Source: an uncultured Rhodoferax sp. (GTDB lineage Bacteria > Pseudomonadota > Gammaproteobacteria > Burkholderiales > Burkholderiaceae_C). From it: a stretch of 64,000 nt of DNA. Below the pieces are notes generated by a model, which was not told the DNA's origin, made no database searches, and worked only from the letters and a program-made list of their open reading frames with translations. The DNA is taken from the NCBI RefSeq assembly GCF_946221635.1, contig NZ_CAMIHB010000005.1, positions 1-64,000 on the forward strand, read 5' to 3'. The translations under genes were made by a program, and so were the position numbers. Below, piece by piece: positions 18,524 through 27,258 of this stretch (its first letter is position 1; every line of letters begins with the position of its first letter).

Positions 18524-19753
18524 ATGCCTGTGAACCTTCCCTTGCCCGATGCGGCATCCCTGTTCCCCATCGCCGGGGTGCGTATTGGCGTGACCGAAGC
18601 GGGCGTGCGCAAGCAAGGCCGCAAAGACCTGACCGTGGTGTTGCTTGATGCAGGCGCCAGCGTGTCGGGGGTGTTTACCTCCAACCGCTTTTGCGCCGCA
18701 CCCGTGCAGCTGTGCCGCGAGCATCTGGCCGCTGGGCAGGGCGTGCGTGCGCTGCTGATCAACACGGGGAACGCCAACGCTGGCACCGGTGCTGACGGCC
18801 TGGCGCGCGCGCAACGCAGCTGCGAGGCGCTGGCCACCAAGCTGGGCATTGGTGCGCAGCAGGTGCTGCCGTTCTCCACCGGCGTGATCATGGAGCCGCT
18901 GCCCGTGGACCGCATCGAGGCGGGCCTGGACGCAGCCATTGCCGATGCGCGCCTGGACCACTGGATCAAGGCGGCCGAGGGCATCATGACCACCGACACG
19001 CAGCCCAAAGCCTATGGCGCGCAGCTGGACATTGGCGGCAAGCGCATCAGCATCAGCGGCATCAGCAAGGGCGCGGGCATGATCCGCCCCAATATGGCGA
19101 CCATGCTGGGTTTCATCGCCACCGATGCCTGCGTGAGCCGGGCGGTCATGCACCAGCTCTCGCTGGCCCTGGCCGAAGGCTCCTTCAACCGCGTGACGGT
19201 GGATGGTGATACCTCTACCAACGATTCGCTGGTGGTGATTGCGAGCAACCAGGCCGGCAATGCCGAGATCACTTCGCTGGCATCGGCCGATGGCCAAGCC
19301 CTGCTGACTGCCATGCTGGGTGTGGCGCGGCAGCTGGCGCAGGCGATTGTGCGGGACGGCGAAGGGGCGACCAAGTTCATTACCGTGCAGGTCGAAGGCG
19401 GCCGCACCGAAGAGGAGTGCCGCAAGGTGGCGTATGCGATTGCGCACTCGCCGCTGGTGAAGACGGCTTTCTACGCCAGTGATCCGAACCTGGGCCGTAT
19501 TTTGGCGGCCGTGGGCTATGCGGGTATTGAGGATCTGGACCAGACTGGTATTGAGCTGCATCTGGACGATGTGCATGTGGCCACGCGCGGTGGGCGCAAC
19601 CCCAGCTATCGCGAGGAAGATGGCCAGCGCGTGATGAAGCAAAGCGAAATCACCGTGCGTGTGGGTCTGGGCCGTGGTACTGCGAATGAGACCGTGTGGA
19701 CGTGTGACTTCAGTCACGACTACGTGACCATCAACGCGGACTACCGTTCCTGA
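18524..19753 (+). CDS. argJ: Bifunctional glutamate N-acetyltransferase/amino-acid acetyltransferase ArgJ
   Basis: Transfers the acetyl group of N-acetylornithine to glutamate in arginine synthesis. The 409-residue precursor self-cleaves before Thr193 in the PNMATMLGFIATDA motif, giving alpha and beta chains. LINTGNANAGTG and the C-terminal DPNLGRILAAVGYAG/YREEDGQRVMKQSE blocks are family signatures. It begins nine bases after secA, a typical order in Burkholderiales. Whether it is mono- or bifunctional cannot be read from sequence. Confidence 0.96.
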   Translation: MPVNLPLPDAASLFPIAGVRIGVTEAGVRKQGRKDLTVVLLDAGASVSGVFTSNRFCAAPVQLCREHLAAGQGVRALLINTGNANAGTGADGLARAQRSCEALATKLGIGAQQVLPFSTGVIMEPLPVDRIEAGLDAAIADARLDHWIKAAEGIMTTDTQPKAYGAQLDIGGKRISISGISKGAGMIRPNMATMLGFIATDACVSRAVMHQLSLALAEGSFNRVTVDGDTSTNDSLVVIASNQAGNAEITSLASADGQALLTAMLGVARQLAQAIVRDGEGATKFITVQVEGGRTEEECRKVAYAIAHSPLVKTAFYASDPNLGRILAAVGYAGIEDLDQTGIELHLDDVHVATRGGRNPSYREEDGQRVMKQSEITVRVGLGRGTANETVWTCDFSHDYVTINADYRS

Positions 19754-19764
19754 GCCCTGACGCC

Positions 19765-20649
19765 ATGAGTGACAGTCTGAGCAAGGAGCTGGCGAGCTTT
19801 CTGGCGCGTGCCGAGCAATTCATGGCCCGGGTGGAGGCCTCGCTGCCGCACGGGGTGGAGCAACCGGACTGGAATGCCTCGATCGCCTTCCGCTATCGCC
19901 GTCGGCGCTCCGGCCAGGGCGTGATCACGCCAGTGCAGCATGTGGGTGCCATGGCGCTGGACGATCTCAAGGAGATCGACGACCAGAAGGAAAAAATCCA
20001 GCGCAACACGGCCCAGTTTGTGCGCGGCGCGACGGCCAACAATGTGCTGCTGACCGGCGCACGCGGTACCGGCAAGTCCTCGCTGATCCGGGCCTGCCTG
20101 CACACCTATGCCGCCCAGGGCCTGCGCCTTATCGAGGTGGACAAATCGGATCTGGTGGACCTGACCGACATCGTGGAGCTGGTTGCCCAGCGGCCCGAGA
20201 AGTTCATTGTGTTCTGCGACGACCTGAGCTTCGACGAGGGGGAGGCGGGCTACAAGGCGCTCAAGTCGGTGCTCGACGGCTCTGTGGCTGCGGCCACGCC
20301 CAATGTGCTGATTTACGCGACTAGCAACCGCCGCCATCTGCTCCCTGAGTACATGTCGGAAAACCTCAGCTACAAGCACACCGAGGATGGCGAGGTGCAT
20401 CCGGGCGAGGTGGTGGAAGAGAAGATTTCGCTGTCCGAGCGCTTCGGCCTGTGGGTGAGCTTCTACCCTTTCAGCCAGGATGAATACCTGACCATCGTGG
20501 GGCAGTGGCTGGGGGCTTTGGGGATTGCTTCTGAGCGCATTGCAGCAGCCCGTGCCGAGGCTCTGTTGTGGGCTCTGGAGCGGGGTTCCCGCAGTGGCCG
20601 GGTGGCATACCAGTTCGCCAAGGATTTTGCCGGGCGGGTTGCACCATGA
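19765..20649 (+). CDS. DUF815 family ATP-binding protein
   Basis: A 294-residue AAA+-like ATPase of the DUF815 family, function unassigned. Walker A is GARGTGKSSL (about residues 94–103), Walker B is FIVFCDDLSFDE, and a sensor-like IYATSNRRHLLPEY follows. An acidic insert (EDGEVHPGEVVEEK) precedes RFGLWVSFYPFSQDEYL. It lies between argJ and mutT, 11 nt after argJ and overlapping mutT by four bases, a conserved betaproteobacterial grouping. Confidence 0.88.
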   Translation: MSDSLSKELASFLARAEQFMARVEASLPHGVEQPDWNASIAFRYRRRRSGQGVITPVQHVGAMALDDLKEIDDQKEKIQRNTAQFVRGATANNVLLTGARGTGKSSLIRACLHTYAAQGLRLIEVDKSDLVDLTDIVELVAQRPEKFIVFCDDLSFDEGEAGYKALKSVLDGSVAAATPNVLIYATSNRRHLLPEYMSENLSYKHTEDGEVHPGEVVEEKISLSERFGLWVSFYPFSQDEYLTIVGQWLGALGIASERIAAARAEALLWALERGSRSGRVAYQFAKDFAGRVAP

Positions 20650-21134
20650 GCGTTCCGCTGGTGGCAGACCCGGGGGCGGAACGTGAGGGAGGACCCAACC
20701 GCAAGGCGGTGGAGGTTGCGGTTGGCGTTCTGGTGCGTGCCGATGGCGCCTTCCTCCTGACCTCGCGCCCCGCTGGCAAGGCCTACGCCGGCTACTGGGA
20801 GTTTCCGGGCGGCAAGCTGGAAGCCGGCGAAACGGTGGAAGAGGCCCTCCGGCGTGAGCTGGAAGAAGAAATTGGCATCACCATTGGTGCTGCGGTGCCG
20901 TGGAAAGTGGAGTTGGTGGACTACCCGCACGCCTTGGTGCGTCTGAACTTCTGCAAGGTCTTTGAATGGACCGGTGATTTGCAGATGCGGGAGGCGCAAA
21001 CCTTTTCCTGGGAGCAACTCCCGGTTCAGGTGCAGCCGGTACTACCGGGAACCGTACCGGTTCTGGATTGGTTTGCTGCCGAGCGAAAGCACCAAGGTGC
21101 TACATATTTGATAGCTGCTGGCGCAGGTTCCTAG
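20646..21134 (+). CDS. mutT: MutT-type Nudix hydrolase (8-oxo-dGTPase)
   Basis: Hydrolyses oxidised nucleoside triphosphates. The 162-residue protein contains a complete Nudix box: FPGGKLEAGETVEEAL followed by RRELEEEIG. ATG 20646 overlaps the DUF815 stop (ATGA). The conserved Nudix fold ends around VLDWFAAERK; the last residues, TYLIAAGAGS, and the stop codon are encoded by a copy of the dispersed repeat (21105–21139). Thus the C-terminus appears to have been supplied by the repeat. Family members in this position act as MutT; some are fused to thiamine-phosphate synthase, which is not the case here. Confidence 0.9.
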   Translation: MSVPLVADPGAEREGGPNRKAVEVAVGVLVRADGAFLLTSRPAGKAYAGYWEFPGGKLEAGETVEEALRRELEEEIGITIGAAVPWKVELVDYPHALVRLNFCKVFEWTGDLQMREAQTFSWEQLPVQVQPVLPGTVPVLDWFAAERKHQGATYLIAAGAGS

Positions 21135-21139
21135 AGGGC
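21105..21139. repeat. Dispersed 35-nt repeat, copy B, at the mutT 3' end
   Basis: On the minus strand it reads GCCCTCT, eight bases, GCGCC, AGC, AGCTATCAAATAT, with the family spacing. The plus strand encodes the last nine residues and the TAG stop of mutT. Confidence 0.75.
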
Positions 21140-21166
21140 TAGGCTGCGGTTTTATTGGAAACCCGG

Positions 21167-21370
21167 TTACTGCAGCCGGGGATCGCCGAATGGCGCATCT
21201 TCCGGTGGTGCGTCGCTGGGGACGCGGAAGGACTCACTGGCCCAGGCACCCAGATCCAGGTTCTTGCAGCGTTCGCTGCAGAAGGGCCTGAAGGGATTGC
21301 CGACGCCGTAGATGCTGTCGCCCCCGCACTGGGGGCAGACCACGATTTTGTCAGTTGCAGGGTTTGCCAT
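21167..21370 (-). CDS. yacG: DNA gyrase inhibitor YacG
   Basis: Small zinc-finger protein that binds GyrB and inhibits gyrase in E. coli. The 67-residue product has the four zinc Cys in CPQCGG and FCSERCKNLDLGAWASE, the family signature. The start at 21370 (MANPATDKIVVCPQCG) is preferred to the upstream in-frame ATG because it fits the family length. It is the last gene of the pilBCD–coaE–zapD–yacG unit. Confidence 0.92.
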   Translation of the reverse strand: MANPATDKIVVCPQCGGDSIYGVGNPFRPFCSERCKNLDLGAWASESFRVPSDAPPEDAPFGDPRLQ

Positions 21371-21387
21371 GCCGCAAGCGGGCTCGC

Positions 21388-22143
21388 TCAGGAGCAAAGA
21401 GTCAGCTCAAAAGCCCCATCTTCGCCGCTGGGATGCAAACGATCGTCTTCGGCGTGGCGCATGAGACGGATGGACACCATGAGCCGGTTGCCACTGATTT
21501 CCGGCACCAGTTGCTGCGCAGGATCCAGGGCCAGGCGCAATAGCTGGAACGTGCGCCCCTGTGGCAGGTTCTGTTGGAATTGCCCGCCGGCAGCGACGAC
21601 TTTCTGGGGGGCACCCGAGTCGCGCAGCATCTTGAGCAAGAGATGGATGGATTCGGCCAGGGGGGCCAAGGTGGAGGCCCAGCGTTGCAGGTCCTGCTGG
21701 CGTGTTGCCGCATCGCGGTGTTGCCAGGCGTAATAGGCCGGAAGGTCAAACTCGCAAGTGCCGCCGGGTATGCCCACACGGCTGCGGATGCTCATGAGCC
21801 AGTCATTTTCGGTCAGTGCCTGACCGGCCTTGCCGGCCAATCCATTGAGCGAGGTAAAGCAATGGTCCAACTGGCCAATCACCTTGTCCAACACCGATTC
21901 CGCAATGGCCGGGTTGCCCCGGTAACCATTGAGCACCTGCTTCTGCTTGTCCAGATCCTTGAGCACATCGGACTTCAAATCCGCCCGTGCGCCCACATCC
22001 ATCACCTCAAAAATAGTGGCCAACGCGAAATGGTGGTCCAGCGGCTCCGAACGTGCCATCAATTCACCAAGGCGCAAGAACAGATGTTCCAGCCGCAAAT
22101 AGGTGCGAATGCGTTCGTTGAAGGGGTATTCGTAGAGGATCAC
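21388..22143 (-). CDS. zapD: Cell division protein ZapD
   Basis: FtsZ-associated protein that bundles protofilaments at the Z ring. The 251-residue protein is recognised from its N-terminal VILYEYPFNERIRTYLRLEHLF and the interior GCRxGIPGGTCEFDLPAYYAW-type block. The start is assigned to GTG 22143, since the frame further upstream shows no conservation and overlaps coaE; GTG matches the first Met of homologues (MILYEYPFNE). It lies between coaE and yacG as in E. coli and betaproteobacteria. Confidence 0.92.
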   Translation of the reverse strand: MILYEYPFNERIRTYLRLEHLFLRLGELMARSEPLDHHFALATIFEVMDVGARADLKSDVLKDLDKQKQVLNGYRGNPAIAESVLDKVIGQLDHCFTSLNGLAGKAGQALTENDWLMSIRSRVGIPGGTCEFDLPAYYAWQHRDAATRQQDLQRWASTLAPLAESIHLLLKMLRDSGAPQKVVAAGGQFQQNLPQGRTFQLLRLALDPAQQLVPEISGNRLMVSIRLMRHAEDDRLHPSGEDGAFELTLCS

Positions 22144-22165
22144 GCTGTATTTTCCGGACGCCGAA

Positions 22166-22774
22166 TCATAGCCCGAACTGCTGGCCCATTTGCTGCACTT
22201 CGCGGGCCAAAACGGACAGAGAAATGCCGTCGTTGTAGAGCACCGCGTCGGCCGCGCGCAGGCGCTGTGCACGGGTAGCCTGGGCAGACAAAATACGCTC
22301 CACCTCGGGGCGGCCCAAGCCATTGCGTTGCATGACGCGCTGGATCTGCGTCTCCGGTTCGCAGTCCACGACCAGAACCCGGTCGAGTTGGCGGCGCCAG
22401 CGCCCGGACTCCACGAGCAGGGGGATGTCAAATACCAGGCAATGGCTGCCCCGGGACTCGGCCAGCTGCGCCGCTTCTTCAATCGCCTGTCCCACCAGCG
22501 GGTGAACAATGGCCTCCAGTCTTGCGCGGGCTGTGGAGTCCTGGAAGGCCAAGGCACGCATGGCTTCCCGGTTCAGGGCGCCTGAGGGATCCAGTAGCTC
22601 CGGGCCGAAGCTCTCCGCAATGGCCGGAATAGCGGCACCACCGGCAGCCGTGCAGGCTCGGGCAAGTTGATCCGCGTCAATGAGTGAGGCTCCTTGCGTC
22701 TGCAATTGCTGCGCCACCGTGCTCTTGCCGCTGCCGATGCCACCCGTCAAACCCAAGCGCAGGGCCGTTGCCAT
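22166..22774 (-). CDS. coaE: Dephospho-CoA kinase CoaE
   Basis: Last step of coenzyme A synthesis: phosphorylation of the ribose 3'-OH. The 202-residue protein has a P-loop GGIGSGKST near the N-terminus, the LIDADQLAR substrate block and VFDIPLLVESGRW. It starts three bases after pilD, and zapD follows, the standard gammaproteobacterial/betaproteobacterial neighbourhood. Confidence 0.96.
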   Translation of the reverse strand: MATALRLGLTGGIGSGKSTVAQQLQTQGASLIDADQLARACTAAGGAAIPAIAESFGPELLDPSGALNREAMRALAFQDSTARARLEAIVHPLVGQAIEEAAQLAESRGSHCLVFDIPLLVESGRWRRQLDRVLVVDCEPETQIQRVMQRNGLGRPEVERILSAQATRAQRLRAADAVLYNDGISLSVLAREVQQMGQQFGL

Positions 22775-22777
22775 GGC

Positions 22778-23626
22778 TTACAGGTTCACCCATTGCAACA
22801 GGGTGCGCGGGCCCAGCAGCAGCGCCGCGAATCCGGCGCCTGCCAGAAAGGGGCCAAAGGGCACATAGCGGCCCTCGCGCAGGCTGCTGTTGAGCTTCAT
22901 GGCAATGCCGATGATGGCTCCGATGACCGAAGCAATCAGGATGATGGGGATCAGCAGGGGCCAGCCAAACCAGGCACCCAATGCGGCAAAGAGCTTGAAG
23001 TCTCCATAGCCCATGCCCTCCTTGCCGGTCACGAGCTTGAACAGCCAGTAGATGGACCAGAGGGAGAGATAGCCCGCCACGGCGCCCCAGAATGCGGTGA
23101 CCAAAGGAACGTGTGTCCACTGCAAGGCGGCCGCTACCAAGCCCAGCCACATCAGCGGCAATGTCATGGTGTCGGGGAGCAAGGTGGTGTCCCAGTCGAT
23201 GCAGGCCGTCCCCAGTAGCAAGGCGCAAAACGTGCACCAAGCCAAAGCCGTGACGCTGGCACCCCATTGCAGACCGCACCAGAGAAAGAGTGCGCCCGTG
23301 GCAAGTTCCACAGCGGGGTAGCGCAAACTGATGGGGGCCTTGCAGTCGGCGCATTTCCCGCCCAAAGCGGCGTAGCTCAGAACCGGGATGTTCTCAAACC
23401 AGCGAATCGCGTGGCCGCAATGGGGGCAACGTGAGCGCGGCACCATGAGGTTGAAGGGTTCGGAGACAGGTGGCTCCTGACCTGCCATGGCTGCGGCCTC
23501 TGCAGCCCACTCCCGCTCCATCATGGTGGGCAGGCGATGTACCACCACATTGAGGAAGCTGCCGACCAGCAAGCCCAAGACGCCAAGCAGACTCGCGTCC
23601 AGCCAAAGCACGCCTGTCAGCATCAA
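22778..23626 (-). CDS. pilD: Prepilin peptidase/N-methyltransferase PilD
   Basis: Inner-membrane aspartic protease that cleaves and N-methylates type IV prepilins and pseudopilins. The 282-residue protein has the N-terminal GSFLNVVVHRLP, two zinc-binding CxxC pairs (CPHC, CADC) and the two catalytic aspartates in DWDTTLLPD and GYGDFKLFAALGA. Eight hydrophobic segments are visible. It may process the pseudopilin encoded at 30.4 kb. The start overlaps the pilC stop; ATG 23623 is an alternative. Confidence 0.95.
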   Translation of the reverse strand: MMLTGVLWLDASLLGVLGLLVGSFLNVVVHRLPTMMEREWAAEAAAMAGQEPPVSEPFNLMVPRSRCPHCGHAIRWFENIPVLSYAALGGKCADCKAPISLRYPAVELATGALFLWCGLQWGASVTALAWCTFCALLLGTACIDWDTTLLPDTMTLPLMWLGLVAAALQWTHVPLVTAFWGAVAGYLSLWSIYWLFKLVTGKEGMGYGDFKLFAALGAWFGWPLLIPIILIASVIGAIIGIAMKLNSSLREGRYVPFGPFLAGAGFAALLLGPRTLLQWVNL

Positions 23627-24840
23627 ACCACTTGTCCCAGCTTGAAGATGGGCAGATACATGGAAACCACAATCCCACCGATGACGGTACCCAGCACCAC
23701 AATGATGATGGGTTCCATCAGGCTGGAGATGCCCGCCACCATGTCATCCACTTCGGCTTCGAAGAAGTCTGCGGCCTTGCCCAGCATATGGTCGATCGAG
23801 CCGGATTCTTCGCCGATGGCGCACATCTGCAGCACCATGCTGGGGAACAGGTTGACGTTGGTCATGGCCGCCGTCAATGCCGTGCCAGTGGACACTTCCT
23901 GTTGGATCTTCTGGGTTGCAGTCTGGTAGACGATGTTGCCGGAGGCTCCGCCCACGGAGTCCAATGCTTCGACCAAGGGCACGCCAGCGGCGAACATGGT
24001 GGACAGCGTCCGGGTCCATCGGGCCACACAACTCTTGTCCACCATTACACCGAAGATCGGTAGTTTGAGCATCAGCCTGTCCATGAAGGCTTGAACCTTT
24101 TCGTTGCGCTTCCAGGCTTGCAGGAAAAAGTAAATGCCGCCGCCCAGGCCGCCGAAGATCAGGTACCAGTAGCTGATGAAGATCTCACTCATGGCGATCA
24201 CGAACAAGGTTGGCGCGGGCAATTCGCCACCAAAGGACGTGAACACCTGTTTGAAGGAGGGGATCACGAAAATCATGATCACGGACACCACGACAAATGC
24301 GACCACCAGCACCGCGATGGGGTACATCAGCGCTGATTTGATTTTGGATTTGATCGCTTCGGTCTTTTCCATGTAGACCGCCAGACGGTCCAGCAACTGG
24401 TCCAAGATACCGGCCGACTCTCCAGCCTCCACCAGGTTGCAGTACAGATTGTCGAAGTAGAGGGGGTACTTGCGAAACGCAGTGCTGAGCGACGTGCCGG
24501 TCTCCACATCCTGTCGGATGTCGTTCAGCAGCTTGGTGACACTGGGATTGGGATTGCCACGACCCACGATGTCGAAAGCCTGCAGCAGGGGCACCCCTGC
24601 CTTCATCATCGTGGCAAGCTGGCGGGTAAAGATGGCCAAGTCCTTGGGCTTGATGGACTTGCCCGAGCGCATTCGGCGCTTCTTGATTTTGGTGGGGGTG
24701 ACACCCTGGCGGCGCAGGGACGACTTGACCTGGTTTTCACCTTGGGCACGAATTTCACCGCGTACCTGTTTGCCGTTGCGATCCTTGCCTTCCCATTCGA
24801 ATACTGCGTCTTTGTTGTCCGCAGACTTTGCTGTTGCCAT
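23623..24840 (-). CDS. pilC: Type IV pilus inner-membrane platform protein PilC
   Basis: Polytopic platform protein of the type IV pilus machine. The 405-residue protein has two homologous T2SSF domains (each with MKAGVPLLQAFDIV- or FAAGVPLVEALDSVGGASGN-like motifs) and three membrane helices (around 175–200, 225–245, 380–400). It follows pilB by 20 nt. Similar to GspF, but the neighbourhood of pilB and pilD without gsp genes supports a pilus role. Confidence 0.94.
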   Translation of the reverse strand: MATAKSADNKDAVFEWEGKDRNGKQVRGEIRAQGENQVKSSLRRQGVTPTKIKKRRMRSGKSIKPKDLAIFTRQLATMMKAGVPLLQAFDIVGRGNPNPSVTKLLNDIRQDVETGTSLSTAFRKYPLYFDNLYCNLVEAGESAGILDQLLDRLAVYMEKTEAIKSKIKSALMYPIAVLVVAFVVVSVIMIFVIPSFKQVFTSFGGELPAPTLFVIAMSEIFISYWYLIFGGLGGGIYFFLQAWKRNEKVQAFMDRLMLKLPIFGVMVDKSCVARWTRTLSTMFAAGVPLVEALDSVGGASGNIVYQTATQKIQQEVSTGTALTAAMTNVNLFPSMVLQMCAIGEESGSIDHMLGKAADFFEAEVDDMVAGISSLMEPIIIVVLGTVIGGIVVSMYLPIFKLGQVV

Positions 24841-24860
24841 AGGGTCCCCTGGGTTGCCTT

Positions 24861-26597
24861 TTATTCGTTGGTGACGGCCAGCACTTCTTCCAACGAAGTC
24901 AGTCCGAGTTTCACTTTGTGCAAACCGGCTTGCCGCAGGGAGCGCACGCCTTCTGCTTCGGATTGCGCAGCGATATCCATGGCGCTTCCGTCTCGCAGAA
25001 TGATGCGCTGGATTTCCTCGCTGACGGGCATCACTTGGTAAATACCGACACGCCCTTTGTAACCGTTGTTACACATGGAGCATCCCACGGCACGGTAAGG
25101 CTTCCAAGTGCCGTCCAGCTCCGATTCCTTGTAGCCGGCGTCGAGCAGGGCGGTTGATGGAACGTCCGCAGGCTGTCTGCAGTTCAGGCACAGTCGCCGC
25201 GCCAAGCGCTGTGCCGTGATCAGGATCACGCTGGACGCGATATTGAAAGGCTGGATGCCCATGTTACGCATCCGTGTGAGCGTGGTGGGGGCATCGTTGG
25301 TGTGCAAGGTCGACAGCACCAAGTGGCCCGTCTGGGCCGCCTTGATGGAGATGTCCGCAGTTTCCAGGTCGCGAATTTCCCCCACCATGATGATGTCCGG
25401 GTCCTGGCGCAGAAAGGACTTCAGGGCCGCAGCGAAGGTCAGCCCAGCCTTCTCGTTCACATTGACCTGGTTTACACCAGGGAGGTTGATTTCCGAAGGG
25501 TCTTCAGCTGTGGCAATGTTGACACCGGGCTGGTTCAGCAGGTTCAGGCAGGTGTAGAGCGAAACCGTCTTGCCGGAACCTGTCGGGCCCGTGACCAAAA
25601 TCATGCCGTAGGGACGACCGATCGCTTTGAGAAGGCGCTCCTTCTCCTCAGCCTCATAACCCAGCGCATCAATGCCCAGTTTGGCGCTGCTGGGGTCCAA
25701 AATCCGGATCACAATCTTTTCGCCAAACAAGGTGGGCAAGGTGCTGACGCGGAAATCGATCACGCGGTCCGCACCCACCTTGAGCTTCATGCGCCCGTCC
25801 TGGGGGACCCGCTTCTCTGAGATATCCATGCGCGAGATCACTTTGATCCGCGAGGCCAGTTTGTCTTTGATGGTGATGGGCGGGCTGGCAATTTCCCGGA
25901 GTTCACCGTCGATCCGGAAGCGCACCCGGTAATGGTGCTCATACGGCTCGAAATGCAGGTCCGATGCCCGCATGCTGAAGGCGTCCATCAGCATCTTGTG
26001 CAGGAAGCGCACGACGGGGGCATCTTCCACCTCTGCGGTCGTGGCGGTGGTCTCGGTGGCGACTTCGGTGGCGCTCTCATCGAACTCGAAGTCGCCGCCG
26101 ATGATGTCCTCCATCGCCTCGGTCGCGGTGGTGCTGTTGGCTTCCACCAGCTTGGAGAGTTTGTCGAACTCGGCAATGACCCAGTCAAAGCCCATCTGCG
26201 TCGAGAACTTGATGCGCTCGGCAGCGGCCTGGTCCGAGGGGTCTGCCGTTGCAATGATGAGGCGGTTGCCGCGTTTGCTGAGGACCAGCACGCGGAAGTC
26301 CGCGCAGATCTTGGGGTCCAGCAGGCCTTTGGGCAGACGTTGCGGGTCGACAGCGTCCAAGTCCACGAGTGGGGCGGCAAACGCTGCAGACAGGGTGTGC
26401 GCCAGATCAGAGGGGGAGACAGCGCCTGAGCCCACCAGCTCCGCCATGAAGCTGCTTTTTCCTCCCATGGCTTTGCGGTAGAGGTCTTCCGCAGCTTTTT
26501 GGGGCAGTTTGCCTGCGGCCACCAGCGCCCGCCCGATGCCGGGCAGTGCGACTGCGGTCGTGTCGCGGGATACGGAGTCAGCTACAGCCATAGCCAA
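24861..26597 (-). CDS. pilB: Type IV pilus assembly ATPase PilB
   Basis: Hexameric extension ATPase of type IV pili. The 578-residue protein has an N-terminal MshEN/T2SSE_N domain (about residues 40–150), Walker A GPTGSGKT (337–344), an Asp box and Walker B (DPDIIMVGEIRDLETA), a His box (GHLVLSTLHTND) and a zinc-binding CLNC…CSMC pair. MshEN domains can bind c-di-GMP; the N-terminal residues needed are not decidable here. First gene of the pilBCD–coaE–zapD–yacG unit. The 124 nt upstream (26598–26721) hold nothing I can name. Confidence 0.95.
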   Translation of the reverse strand: MAMAVADSVSRDTTAVALPGIGRALVAAGKLPQKAAEDLYRKAMGGKSSFMAELVGSGAVSPSDLAHTLSAAFAAPLVDLDAVDPQRLPKGLLDPKICADFRVLVLSKRGNRLIIATADPSDQAAAERIKFSTQMGFDWVIAEFDKLSKLVEANSTTATEAMEDIIGGDFEFDESATEVATETTATTAEVEDAPVVRFLHKMLMDAFSMRASDLHFEPYEHHYRVRFRIDGELREIASPPITIKDKLASRIKVISRMDISEKRVPQDGRMKLKVGADRVIDFRVSTLPTLFGEKIVIRILDPSSAKLGIDALGYEAEEKERLLKAIGRPYGMILVTGPTGSGKTVSLYTCLNLLNQPGVNIATAEDPSEINLPGVNQVNVNEKAGLTFAAALKSFLRQDPDIIMVGEIRDLETADISIKAAQTGHLVLSTLHTNDAPTTLTRMRNMGIQPFNIASSVILITAQRLARRLCLNCRQPADVPSTALLDAGYKESELDGTWKPYRAVGCSMCNNGYKGRVGIYQVMPVSEEIQRIILRDGSAMDIAAQSEAEGVRSLRQAGLHKVKLGLTSLEEVLAVTNE

Positions 26598-26721
26598 CTA
26601 GGATATACGAAGCAGGGGCCATTGGTGCAATTCATGGACCATCGGGGCTCAAATATTGCTTTGTTTGCGTCGCATATTTCCCAAATGAGCCTCTGGAGTC
26701 CTCAGGCGGAAATATTCCCAC

Positions 26722-27258
26722 TCAGGCTTGGATGAAGGGCAGGCCTGCGGCATCCTTGGCAGACAGCAGGGGGGGGATATCCAGCGGGGGCCAGGCAATT
26801 GCCAGATCGGGATCATCCCAGGCAATGCATCGCTCAAATGCGGGCGCGTAATAGTCCGTGGTTTTGTACAGAAATTCGGCTGACTCCGAGAGCACCAGAA
26901 AACCGTGGGCCAAGCCCGGGGGGACCCATAGCTGGCGTTTGTTGTCCGCCGACAGGATTTCACCCACCCATTTGCCGTAGGTCGGGGAATTGCGCCGAAT
27001 ATCGACAGCGACGTCAAATACTTCCCCTGCCACCACGCGCACCAGCTTGCCTTGGGCCTGCTGCGTCTGGTAATGCAGGCCGCGCAACACACCGTGGGCT
27101 GATTTGGAATGGTTGTCCTGGACGAAGGGCAGGGTCACGCCAGTCGCTTCGCGGAAAGCCTTTTCGTTGAAGCTTTCGAAAAAGAAGCCACGGGCGTCAC
27201 CGAACACCTTGGGTTGGATCAGCAGCACGTCGGCAATGGCGGTGCGAGTGACTTGCAT
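26722..27258 (-). CDS. rfbC: dTDP-4-dehydrorhamnose 3,5-epimerase
   Basis: Third step of dTDP-L-rhamnose synthesis. The 178-residue cupin protein has the catalytic-type His in VLRGLHYQ, FVQDNHSKS, and the conserved PPGLAHGFLVLSE and FLYKTTDYYAP blocks. It shares one base with the rfbA start and is last in the rfbBDAC order read on the minus strand. Confidence 0.96.
   Translation of the reverse strand: MQVTRTAIADVLLIQPKVFGDARGFFFESFNEKAFREATGVTLPFVQDNHSKSAHGVLRGLHYQTQQAQGKLVRVVAGEVFDVAVDIRRNSPTYGKWVGEILSADNKRQLWVPPGLAHGFLVLSESAEFLYKTTDYYAPAFERCIAWDDPDLAIAWPPLDIPPLLSAKDAAGLPFIQA

Noticed and set aside
16022..19717. A 1231-codon open frame antisense to secA and argJ
   Set aside because: Shadow of two highly conserved genes in GC-rich DNA; no domain, no ribosome site, His/Gly-rich composition typical of antisense frames.
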